Positions 16,771-25,611 of a DNA stretch of 64,000 bases are shown piece after piece; position 1 is the stretch's first letter; every line of letters begins with the position of its first letter. The notes beneath the pieces are model-generated. The model made no database searches. It was not told the DNA's origin and worked only from the letters and a program-made list of their open reading frames with translations. A program made the position numbers and the translations under genes. Source of the DNA: Hyphomicrobiaceae bacterium (lineage in GTDB: Bacteria; Pseudomonadota; Alphaproteobacteria; Rhizobiales; Xanthobacteraceae); contig CANJBX010000007.1 in NCBI GenBank assembly GCA_947472885.1, forward strand, positions 18,322 to 82,321, given 5' to 3'.

Positions 16771-16903
16771 TACCCTCTCCCCTTGAGGGAGAGAGTCGCG
16801 AGCGTAAGCGAGCGGGGTGAGGGGTAAAACTCACGGAACATACCCCTCACCCGGCTCGCTCACTTCGTTCGCTCACCACCCTCTCCCTCAAGGGGAGAGG
16901 GTA
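16771..16903. repeat. Palindromic intergenic element inside the suf operon, copy 2
   Basis: Perfect 23-bp terminal inverted repeats (16771-16793 with 16881-16903, containing CTCTCCCCTTGAGGGAGAG) flank an inner palindrome (GGGGTGAGGGGTA with TACCCCTCACCC). It contains no coding frame of note. It shares its core with the element at 14440-14594. The length of about 133 bp and the terminal inverted repeats fit a MITE-like element. Confidence 0.8.
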
Positions 16904-16945
16904 AACTGAATTCGCCGCTCCACCGGCTTTCGACCGCAACAGCAG

Positions 16946-17299
16946 TTACAAACTAAAATGCGAAATGATCTCCGAGATCAGGTCGCTCTTCCTTGCCTGC
17001 TCATCGCCCGCCGCAAACCGCCCGAGCGACTTGCCGCCGACGTCGATTTCACCCTGTTCGCCGACCACGATCAGCAAGCCTTCCGAAAACTGTCCTTCGC
17101 CCGGCCGTTCCAGCACGAGACGCAAGCCATCGAACGCCGCCTCGATCCCGTACTCCTGAAGCTTCCGGGAAGGCTTGATGTCCTTCTCGTAAAACGTCTT
17201 CAAAAATTGCGCCGCCGCTTCGACGCGGCGCTTGCGCGCGGCTTCCTCGCGCGAACGCTTGGTCTCAATGGCACTCAATGCGCGGTCGAAGTCGGACAT
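16946..17299 (-). CDS. Unknown 117-aa protein encoded between sufB and sufC
   Basis: A 117-aa soluble protein. Residues 1 to about 45 are strongly charged and helical (MSDFDRALSAIETKRSREEA), probably a coiled coil; the rest looks like a small alpha/beta domain, with FDGLRLVLERPGEGQF and LLIVVGEQGEIDVGG strands. There are no cysteines, so it does not hold a cluster through thiols. I recognise no named family. ATG 17299 starts the protein; the frame is open to 17347 but the extra part encodes repeat sequence. Position between sufB and sufC suggests a role in Fe-S assembly or its regulation; that is inference from context only. Confidence 0.7.
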   Translation of the reverse strand: MSDFDRALSAIETKRSREEAARKRRVEAAAQFLKTFYEKDIKPSRKLQEYGIEAAFDGLRLVLERPGEGQFSEGLLIVVGEQGEIDVGGKSLGRFAAGDEQARKSDLISEIISHFSL

Positions 17300-17320
17300 T
17301 CCACTCTCAACTCTTTCCTT

Positions 17321-17423
17321 CGTCATGACCGGACTTGTTCCGGCCATCCCGATCAGGTGAGCAACCTGCCCGCCTGATCGAGATCACCGGGACGAGCGCC
17401 TCCGGCGCGGCCCGGTGATGACG
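17321..17423. repeat. Palindromic intergenic element inside the suf operon, copy 3 (different family)
   Basis: The near-perfect outer arms CGTCATGACCGG (17321-17332) and CCGGTGATGACG (17412-17423) differ at one position; inside are CGATCAGG...CCTGATCG and ATCACCGGG...CCCGGTGAT. The arm sequence differs from the other two suf elements. No gene is present between the 117-aa gene and sufB. Confidence 0.65.
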
Positions 17424-17432
17424 ACAAACTGA

Positions 17433-18953
<1,521 letters not shown>

Positions 18954-19052
18954 TTTAATCTCCGCTGCGGTTTCAAGGACCGCGGGTAGGATGTGTGTTC
19001 AAGTCGCCGAGGAAGGCGCGTTCAAAGTCTTTCAAACGATGGGTTGGAGTTG

Positions 19053-20231
19053 TTACGCGGCAATGCCGCGCCTCTCCTTAGATAAGGTCGCGACGTGCCG
19101 GCTCCAAGCCGCCAGGAAAGATTCGATTTCGGCCCGCGTGGTCGTGGGGCCGGTACTCAGGCGGATGGCGCAAGCGCCGAGTTCGTCGCTGACGCCCATG
19201 GCCTTGAGGACATGCGAGGCGGACACTTTGCCCGACGAACAGGCTGAGCCCGATGATACCGCGAAGCCCGCGAGGTCCATGGCAATCAGCGCGGTTTCCG
19301 CCTTCACGCCCGGCACGGCGAACAGCGACGTGTTGGGAAGCCGCGCATCGGCGCTTTCGCCGAACACAACAGTACGTTCGTCGATCGCGCGCAGACTGGC
19401 TTCGAAGTAATCGCGAAGCCCGGCGAGATTTTGCCCGTAGGAAGCAAGGTTGGCTCGCGCAGCCACAGCCGCCGCGCCAAAGCCCGCAATGCCGGTGACA
19501 TTCTCGGTGCCGCCGCGCGTGCCGCGTTCCTGCCCGCCGCCATTGAAGATCGCATTCACGGTCAGGCTTTCGCGCGCCTTGATGAGCGCGCCAACGCCCT
19601 TCGGCCCGCCGATCTTGTGCGCCGTGATCGTCAGAAGGTCTGCGCCAAGCGCGCCGATATCGCAGGGAATTTTTCCGGCCGACTGCACCGCATCGACGTG
19701 CAGCAATCCGCCCGCCGCATGGACAATGGCGGCGGCTTCCGCGACCGGCGGCACGACCCCGGTCTCGTTGTTGGCATGCATCAGCGAAACCAGGAATCCG
19801 GCGCCGGATTTTCCGTATTCCGAAACCCTGGCCTCTAATTCCGCTAAATCCGCCTTGCCCGACGGCTGGCAAGCAAGCGTAACAACCTGCGAGGCGTTAA
19901 ACCGCCCTGCCAGGCCGACAGATGGGTGTTCCAGCGCGCTGCAGAGCAATGTCTCGCGGGTCCGTGTGTCCTTGCCATCGGTCACATGCGGCGTCAGCGC
20001 CAGCACATTGGCCTCGGTGCCACCGGAGGTAAAAATGACGTTCCTGGCCTGCGCCCCGACCAGCGCGGCGACGGTTTCGCGTGCATTTTCAACGAGCTTG
20101 CGCGCCGAGCGGCCCTCGCCATGGACCGATGACGGGTTCCCCGCCACGTCCATCGCCGCCAGCATGGCCGCGCGGGCGTCCTCGCCCAGCGGCGCGGTGG
20201 CATTCCAGTCGAGGTAAACCCGCGCACTCAT
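19053..20231 (-). CDS. Cysteine desulfurase, IscS/NifS-like (group I)
   Basis: A 392-aa PLP-dependent desulfurase and the first gene of the suf series. The start region MSARVYLDWNATAPL, the PLP lysine in TITAHKIGGPKG and the catalytic-cysteine loop SSGSACSSGKVSASHVL mark a group I (NifS/IscS) enzyme, distinct from the SufS further down. It is therefore the second sulfur source of one operon. ATG 20231 is chosen because it matches the family start; the frame stays open to 20294. Two Irr-type boxes lie about 105-140 bp upstream. Rhizobial suf operons often begin this way, usually with an Rrf2-type regulator gene first, which is absent here. Confidence 0.92.
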   Translation of the reverse strand: MSARVYLDWNATAPLGEDARAAMLAAMDVAGNPSSVHGEGRSARKLVENARETVAALVGAQARNVIFTSGGTEANVLALTPHVTDGKDTRTRETLLCSALEHPSVGLAGRFNASQVVTLACQPSGKADLAELEARVSEYGKSGAGFLVSLMHANNETGVVPPVAEAAAIVHAAGGLLHVDAVQSAGKIPCDIGALGADLLTITAHKIGGPKGVGALIKARESLTVNAIFNGGGQERGTRGGTENVTGIAGFGAAAVAARANLASYGQNLAGLRDYFEASLRAIDERTVVFGESADARLPNTSLFAVPGVKAETALIAMDLAGFAVSSGSACSSGKVSASHVLKAMGVSDELGACAIRLSTGPTTTRAEIESFLAAWSRHVATLSKERRGIAA

Positions 20232-20335
20232 TAATTCTACCCAGTCACAGAGCCAGCCGAAGCCACTTAAAACACTTGCTTTTTGACGTGCCACTCGTGT
20301 TAGAAAACCCGCCGCACCGTTTCACAGCAACACAG

Positions 20336-20352
20336 TTTAGAATGCTTCTAAG
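20336..20352. promoter_or_regulatory. Iron control element (Irr box) 1 upstream of the suf operon
   Basis: TTTAGAATGCTTCTAAG matches the ICE consensus TTTAGAAnnnTTCTAAA at all but the last position. Irr, a haem-responsive Fur-family regulator of Rhizobiales, binds such dyads under iron limitation. It is placed 105 bp before the IscS-like start codon and 125 bp before the divergent hydrolase gene. Confidence 0.8.
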
Positions 20353-20354
20353 TC

Positions 20355-20371
20355 ATTGGAATTATTCTAAA
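20355..20371. promoter_or_regulatory. Iron control element (Irr box) 2 upstream of the suf operon
   Basis: ATTGGAATTATTCTAAA is a second ICE-like dyad with two mismatches in the left half and a perfect right half. Its centre lies 19 bp from that of box 1, close to two helix turns, so two dimers could bind the same DNA face. Confidence 0.65.
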
Positions 20372-20476
20372 AAGAACTACAATCCCCAACCGGCCGCGTC
20401 AAGCGCACGCGTAAACGGTTTAAGCGCAACCACTTAGCGCCATCATTGAGCGCGGTTCAGCCGCCGAGAGGTTCAC

Positions 20477-21166
20477 ATGCCCGAGATCATTTTCACTGGA
20501 TCCGCCGGACGGATCGAGGGCCGATTCCATCCCGCCAAGACCCGCAATGCGCCGATTGCCATCATTTTGCATCCGCACCCGCAGTTCGGCGGCACGATGC
20601 ACCACCAGATCATCTACCAGCTCTATTATGCCTTTGCGGCCCGCAACTTCGCCGTGATGCGCTTCAACTTCCGCGGCGTCGGACGGAGCCAGGGCTCGTT
20701 CGACCATGGTACCGGCGAGTTGTCGGATGCAGCTTCCGCCCTCGACTGGGCCCAGAGCATCAATCCCGAGGCCCGTTCATGCTGGATCGCCGGGTTTTCG
20801 TTCGGCGCCTGGATCGGCATGCAGCTCCTGATGCGCCGCCCCGAAATCGAAGGCTTCATCTCGATTGCGCCGCCCGCGAACCTCTACGACTTCACGTTCC
20901 TTGCGCCCTGCCCGTCGTCCGGACTCATCATCCATGGCGACAAGGACGCGGTCGTGCCGCAGAAGGACGTCAACGCGCTGGTCGACAAGCTCAAGACGCA
21001 AAAGGGCATCGTGATCGACCATCAGGTGCTGCCCGGCGCCAACCACTTCTTCGACGGCAAGGTCGAACCGCTGATCACCAACGTCGGGGCCTATCTCGAC
21101 AAGCGCCTCGCCGCGGGTGCCACCGTCAAGCCGGAACCGCGCGGACGCCGCACCGGCGCGGGCTGA
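20477..21166 (+). CDS. Alpha/beta hydrolase of the COG2945 type
   Basis: A 229-aa cytoplasmic hydrolase. The HPHP motif (ILHPHPQFGG, about 31-40), the segment FNFRGVGRSQG, the nucleophile elbow GFSFGA and the late histidine in PGANHFFDG form the usual Ser-Asp-His set; the aspartate is likely in the HGDKDAVVP segment. Proteins of this group are often called CocE/NonD-type or predicted alpha/beta hydrolases; substrates are unknown. ATG 20477 has GAGAGG five bases upstream. It diverges from the suf operon and shares the region with the Irr boxes, so iron could affect it as well. Confidence 0.85.
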   Translation: MPEIIFTGSAGRIEGRFHPAKTRNAPIAIILHPHPQFGGTMHHQIIYQLYYAFAARNFAVMRFNFRGVGRSQGSFDHGTGELSDAASALDWAQSINPEARSCWIAGFSFGAWIGMQLLMRRPEIEGFISIAPPANLYDFTFLAPCPSSGLIIHGDKDAVVPQKDVNALVDKLKTQKGIVIDHQVLPGANHFFDGKVEPLITNVGAYLDKRLAAGATVKPEPRGRRTGAG

Positions 21167-21203
21167 GCGCAATAACATTGAACTGAACGATAGGAACGCC
21201 ACG

Positions 21204-22208
21204 ATGGATGCGTTTCGTTCCGGCATTGCATTTTGCTTTGGCAGGGCCGCGCTCAAGCTCGGCGCGTCCGGCCTGCTCGCTGCTACACTTTTAATGGGTG
21301 CAGCGGCGGAACCCTACCCGACCCAGACGATCAAGATCATCGTGCCGTTTCCAGCCGGCGGCCTGAACGACACGGTCGCGCGGCTGGTCGCACCTTATCT
21401 TGAGCAGGCGCTCGGCAAGCCGGTCATCATCGACAACCGCGGCGGCGCGAGCGGCAGTATCGGCACCAAGGCCGTCGTCGCGGCGGCACCTGACGGTTAC
21501 ACCCTGCTGATGGTGGCATCGAGCCACACGATTGTGCCCGCCACCAACAACACGCTGCCTTACGACACCGTGAATGATCTCGCAGCCATCGCGATGGTGT
21601 CGCGCAATCCGCTGATGTTTGTCGTTGGCAACCAGACGCCGGCCAAGACCCTCCTGGAATTCGTCGCGCTCGCCAAAGCCGCGCCCGGCAAGTTCAATTT
21701 CGCGAGCGTCGGTCCTGCGAGCCAGGGGCATCTCGTGACGGAGCTGTTCGAGCAACGCGCCGGCATCCTGATGCAGCACATTCCCTATCGTGGCGGCGCG
21801 CCTGCGGTCACGTCACTGCTGACGGGTGAAACCCAATTCGCCGTGCTGTCGCCGCAGGTTTCGCTGCCACAGATCGAAGCACGCGCCATGAAGGCCGTTG
21901 CAGTCGGCAGCCTCACGCGCGACCCGCAATTCCCGGAAATTCCAACCGTCGCCGAGTCAGGCTATCCGGGTTTTGAGGCCATCCAGTGGGTCGGCCTGCT
22001 CGCGCCCGCCGGAACGTCGCGCGAAATCGTCGATCAGCTCAATTTCGAGATCAACCGCGCCATCCGCGAACCTGAACTGATCGCCAAGTTCGCCCAGCAA
22101 GGCATGTCGCCAGCGGGCGGCACACCTACAGCATTTCAAAAGACCATCGAAACCGAAGTGAAGCTGTGGATCGACATTGCGCAGAAGGCTAACATCAAGG
22201 TGCCGTGA
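21204..22208 (+). CDS. Bug family (TctC-like) periplasmic solute receptor
   Basis: A 334-aa extracytoplasmic receptor. A signal peptide (about 1-34, after the AATLLMGAAA segment) is followed by the Bug marks IIVPFPAGGLNDTVAR, IIDNRGGASGSIGT and AAPDGYTLL. Bug proteins bind carboxylates, aromatic acids, amino acids or cofactors and work with TctAB permeases or in signalling. There is no tctA/tctB here. TAGGAA lies eight bases before ATG 21204. The next gene is another Bug receptor 41 bp downstream, and a flavin hydroxylase converges on the pair, suggesting an aromatic or organic acid substrate; that is inference. Confidence 0.9.
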   Translation: MDAFRSGIAFCFGRAALKLGASGLLAATLLMGAAAEPYPTQTIKIIVPFPAGGLNDTVARLVAPYLEQALGKPVIIDNRGGASGSIGTKAVVAAAPDGYTLLMVASSHTIVPATNNTLPYDTVNDLAAIAMVSRNPLMFVVGNQTPAKTLLEFVALAKAAPGKFNFASVGPASQGHLVTELFEQRAGILMQHIPYRGGAPAVTSLLTGETQFAVLSPQVSLPQIEARAMKAVAVGSLTRDPQFPEIPTVAESGYPGFEAIQWVGLLAPAGTSREIVDQLNFEINRAIREPELIAKFAQQGMSPAGGTPTAFQKTIETEVKLWIDIAQKANIKVP

Positions 22209-22249
22209 ATTGCCGCCATGAGTGGCGACACGGCAGAAGGAAACGCCTT

Positions 22250-23239
22250 GTGACCAGCAAAGTCCTCAACCGCGTATCGCAAGCCGCAGTTTGTATCGCA
22301 CTTGCACTCACAACCTCGCCTGTGTCGGCGCAGAACTATCCAAATCGCAACATTACGCTCGTCGTGCCTTACGCCGCCGGCGGCGGGCTTGACGTATTCG
22401 CGCGTGTCATCGCGCCCCGTCTCGCGGAACGGCTCGGAAAATCTATCGTCATCGAGAACAAGCCCGGCGGCGGCACCGTGATCGGCGCACGCTACGTCGC
22501 CAAGGCCGAACCGGATGGCTACACATTGATGCTCGGCACCTCGACGCCGCTTGCCTTCGCCGTCAGCCTGCACAAGAATCTGGGCTACGATCCAGCGAAG
22601 GATTTTGCGCCGATTGCGCTCGTGGCCAACGCGCCGTTCGTGCTGGTGGTCAATCCCAGGCTGCCGGTGAAGAACGTCAGCGATCTCGTGAGGCTCGCGG
22701 CATCAACAAAAGACCAGCTTTCCTACGGTTCCGCGGGTCCCGGCTCGCCGCAACACCTGAGCATGGAATTGCTCAAGTCCATGACCGGCATGAAACTCGT
22801 ACACGTGCCCTACAAGGGCGATGTGATGGCGATCAACGATCTTATCGCCGGCCATATTCCGATGCAATTCGCCGAAGCCACGCCCGCGCTGCCGCTGATC
22901 GAGGCGGGCAAGGTGCGCGCCATCGGTTTCTCGTCACAGTTCCGCAATCCGCAGGCGCCCGATATTCCGACGTTGTCCGAGAACGGCGCACCCGGCTTCG
23001 ATCTCGTGTCCTGGCAGATGATCGTCGCGCCGGCAGGCACGCCGCCGGCCATCGTCGAACGGTTGCACAAGGAGATCAAAGCCGTCATCGCGCTTCCCGA
23101 AGTGAAGGCCGATTACGCCAAGACCGGACGCATTTCCGTCGATTATCTTTCCGTCGATCAGCTTAAAGCATTCCTCCAGACCGAGATCGGCCGGCTGGGC
23201 AAGGTCGTCCAGCAGGCCGGCATCGCAAAATCTGAATAG
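22250..23239 (+). CDS. Bug family (TctC-like) periplasmic solute receptor
   Basis: A 329-aa Bug receptor, second of a tandem pair. It has a signal peptide ending about residue 27 (SPVSAQ), then the motifs VVPYAAGGGLDVFAR, VIENKPGGGTVIGAR and AEPDGYTLML. The GTG at 22250 is chosen because AGAAGGAAA lies about seven bases upstream and the signal peptide then starts cleanly; the frame extends to 22205 without a good start. It shares only moderate similarity with the receptor before it, so the pair is not a recent duplication. Its TAG ends exactly where the stop of the convergent hydroxylase begins. Confidence 0.9.
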   Translation: MTSKVLNRVSQAAVCIALALTTSPVSAQNYPNRNITLVVPYAAGGGLDVFARVIAPRLAERLGKSIVIENKPGGGTVIGARYVAKAEPDGYTLMLGTSTPLAFAVSLHKNLGYDPAKDFAPIALVANAPFVLVVNPRLPVKNVSDLVRLAASTKDQLSYGSAGPGSPQHLSMELLKSMTGMKLVHVPYKGDVMAINDLIAGHIPMQFAEATPALPLIEAGKVRAIGFSSQFRNPQAPDIPTLSENGAPGFDLVSWQMIVAPAGTPPAIVERLHKEIKAVIALPEVKADYAKTGRISVDYLSVDQLKAFLQTEIGRLGKVVQQAGIAKSE

Positions 23240-24823
23240 CTAAAGGCCGACGACCTTTCGCATCAGCGCATTGGTATCATCCGGCGCCGTATCGCCAGTC
23301 CAGACCACATACTGATCGGCCCGCACGAGGACCATGCGCGCCTCATAGGCCATGCGCTTCTCCTTATAAGTGTCGCGGATGACCTTGAACGGCACGCCCA
23401 AATCCGCTGCCACCCTTTCAAACGCACTCACCGTGCGCTCGGGCGCATCGAACGCCAGCAGCGTGAAGCCGCCACCCAATTGCTCGAATACATCAGCGCC
23501 GGTTGAAAGCACCTGCGGCGTCAGATGATGGCCCGCGCGCGCCTTGAACATGTGGGTGCCGTGCGCGCTGCACACGCCGCCCGGCGGCCCGTCGATGACA
23601 GATGAGCCCTCGTAGTTTGGCTCGTAGCTCTTGGCGCGCGTGCCGACATCGGTCTCGCGGGCGTTCCAGGCTGTCTCGAACCCGGGCTTGTCGGTCGCGG
23701 GATTGTAGCGCGCGAGGAATTCGCCATCGGTCGTAATGCGCGCGGCGATGAAATCCTCCGCGGTTTCCTTGAAGATCGGCCTGCGCTCTTCGCTGTAGGA
23801 TTCGACGAGCTTGTCGCCACCCCAGCCTTGCAGCTTCGCAGCGAGCTTCCAGCCGAGGTTGGCGACGTCCTCCAGGCCATTGTTCAGTCCATAGCCACCA
23901 TAGGGCGGATGACTGTGCGCAGCATCGCCCGCAATCAGCACACGGCCAACCTGATACTTGTCTGCCACTGCCACGCGCAGATCCCAGAACCCGACGTGAT
24001 CGAACTCGGCGGCGAACCTGAAGCCAGCAACCTGCTCCAGCAGCCCGTGGAAATCGAAATTCTCCCGGGTGGAGTTTCCCGGCACCGGCGAATGGAAAAA
24101 GAAGCCCTCACCGACGTCGATCCGTCCGAAGAACTGCCAATAGCCCTTGTAGTCCGGGTGCATGACGCGATAGGTCGAGCGCTCGGGAAACATCTTGAGT
24201 TTCTCGTGCAGTTCCTTCGAGCGGAACACGACCAGCGCCATCATCTGGTCGAAATCGGTGCCGCCACGGTCGATCCCGACAGTGTTGCGCACCAGCGAGT
24301 GCCCGCCGTCACAGCCGACCAGATAGTCGCAATCGAAAGCGCCGCGGCCCGGACCTTTTTCCTCCGCAATCTCCACATGCACGCCATCGGCGTTCTGTGC
24401 GATGGATTTCGCCGACCAGCCGAGCCGGATATCGACATTTTTCAATGTCGCCAGTCTTTTGCGAAGCACGGCCTCCGTCTGGTACTGCGGTAGCCGCTCA
24501 TTGGCCTGCGAATAAAAGTCGCGCACGAGTTCACGGCCCGCCGGCGCCTGCCAGTACCCGCTGCTCAGGCTGCCATAGGCGGTAAGCTCCCCGATGGGAT
24601 AGCCCTTGGGCATCAGGCGCGCCGCACGCAGTTCGTCCGCGAGGCCCCAGAAGTAAAAATGCTCCAGCGTACGCTGGGTAAGGTTCTGCCCTTTGGGGAT
24701 TTTCGACAATCCGGGGCGGGTTTCCACCAGCGCACAGGAAATGCCGCGCATGCCGAGGTCCAGCGCCAGCGCGACCCCCACCGGGCCACCGCCGACGATG
24801 CCGACCTGATATCTGTTGTTCAA
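23240..24823 (-). CDS. Class A flavoprotein aromatic hydroxylase (UbiH/MhpA/PheA group)
   Basis: A 527-aa FAD- and NAD(P)H-dependent monooxygenase. The dinucleotide-binding GGGPVG is at 11-16, the DG region is VGCDGGHSLVR, and the second FAD motif is LIAGDAAHSHPPYGGYGLNNGLEDVANL near residue 300. A thioredoxin-like C-terminal domain (about 400-527) is present, as in phenol and resorcinol hydroxylases. It most likely hydroxylates a phenolic or aromatic acid ring. Ring-cleavage genes are not in the window. It converges on two Bug receptors that may bind the substrate. Transcription would start in the gap 24824-25150. Confidence 0.88.
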   Translation of the reverse strand: MNNRYQVGIVGGGPVGVALALDLGMRGISCALVETRPGLSKIPKGQNLTQRTLEHFYFWGLADELRAARLMPKGYPIGELTAYGSLSSGYWQAPAGRELVRDFYSQANERLPQYQTEAVLRKRLATLKNVDIRLGWSAKSIAQNADGVHVEIAEEKGPGRGAFDCDYLVGCDGGHSLVRNTVGIDRGGTDFDQMMALVVFRSKELHEKLKMFPERSTYRVMHPDYKGYWQFFGRIDVGEGFFFHSPVPGNSTRENFDFHGLLEQVAGFRFAAEFDHVGFWDLRVAVADKYQVGRVLIAGDAAHSHPPYGGYGLNNGLEDVANLGWKLAAKLQGWGGDKLVESYSEERRPIFKETAEDFIAARITTDGEFLARYNPATDKPGFETAWNARETDVGTRAKSYEPNYEGSSVIDGPPGGVCSAHGTHMFKARAGHHLTPQVLSTGADVFEQLGGGFTLLAFDAPERTVSAFERVAADLGVPFKVIRDTYKEKRMAYEARMVLVRADQYVVWTGDTAPDDTNALMRKVVGL

Positions 24824-25150
24824 CGTTGCTTCTCCTCAGGCCGCGCCGTTACCGCGCAAGCCTGTGTTCCTTCCAGGTCGCGTCCCGTGGGCAATCTGTC
24901 CGCCACAATGGGCCGGGTCCAGCGGCAGAGCCCCGCCTTCACCGCCTGAACGCCATGCATGGAAACACTTGCCGAATCCATCCGCCCTGATTGGTTATAA
25001 CCAGTTCCGCGGCGCAACCGCGGTGCGGCATGCGGCTCACGTTCCTGTGAAACTTGCAGGCGATTCTGCCGGAAGCCTTCCCGGACTCGCGCCAATCAGT
25101 TTAGTATCGTTCCAATTCTAAAAAGTACAAATGCCAAGGGGAGAAAAAGC
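24824..25150. other. Intergenic control region between the flavin hydroxylase and the ior-sox operon
   Basis: No convincing gene is present. It holds a perfect 12-bp palindrome TGGTTATAACCA (24992-25003), the hairpin CCGCGG-CGCAA-CCGCGG (25007-25023), and a spaced dyad TTTAG-N13-CTAAA (25100-25122) about 28 bp before the iorA start. These are candidate operators for the two divergent units. No regulator gene is adjacent, so the controlling protein is unknown. Confidence 0.4.
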
Positions 25151-25600
25151 ATGGTCAAGCTCAACATCAATGGGAAAACCCAGGACGTGGACGTCGATCC
25201 ATCGACGCCGCTGTTGTGGGCGCTGCGCGAGAACGCGGGCCTAACCGGCACCAAATATGGCTGCGGCATTGCGCAATGCGGCGCCTGCACGGTTCACATC
25301 GATGGCCGCGCCGCCCGCTCCTGCTCCGTTCCGGTCAGTTCCGCCATGGGCAAGCAGATCACCACGATTGAAGGTCTCGCGGTCAACGGCAAGCTTCACC
25401 CCGTGCAGCAGGTCTGGCTCGACAAGGACGTTCCCCAGTGCGGCTACTGTCAGAGCGGCATGATGATGGCGGTCGCGGCGCTGCTGAAGCAGAAGCCAAA
25501 GCCGACCGATGCCGACATCGACAAGGCGATCACCAATATCTGCAGGTGCGGAACCTACTCGCGGGTGCGTGAAGGCATCCACGCTGCGGCCAAGGCATAA
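25151..25600 (+). CDS. [2Fe-2S] small subunit of a molybdenum hydroxylase (IorA-like)
   Basis: A 149-aa iron-sulfur subunit of the xanthine oxidase family in the two-subunit (isoquinoline 1-oxidoreductase) arrangement. The plant-type ferredoxin cluster is held by C38, C43, C46 and C58; the second cluster by C97, C100, C131 and C133; all eight are present. It passes electrons from the molybdenum subunit towards an acceptor, in this subfamily often a periplasmic cytochrome c. It has no signal peptide of its own, so it would be exported with IorB by the Tat pathway. AGGGGAGA lies before ATG 25151. IorB follows after 11 bp. Confidence 0.93.
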   Translation: MVKLNINGKTQDVDVDPSTPLLWALRENAGLTGTKYGCGIAQCGACTVHIDGRAARSCSVPVSSAMGKQITTIEGLAVNGKLHPVQQVWLDKDVPQCGYCQSGMMMAVAALLKQKPKPTDADIDKAITNICRCGTYSRVREGIHAAAKA

Positions 25601-25611
25601 GGAGCAGCATC

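Noticed and set aside
9414..17423. CRISPR array or insertion sequence at the palindromes
   Set aside because: The repeats are inverted and not regularly spaced direct repeats, and no transposase or cas gene is near.
25100..25122. A third Irr box upstream of iorA
   Set aside because: TTTAG and CTAAA are present, but the spacing is 13 instead of 7 bp and the inner GAA/TTC bases are missing, so it does not fit the ICE pattern. Kept only as an unspecified dyad.
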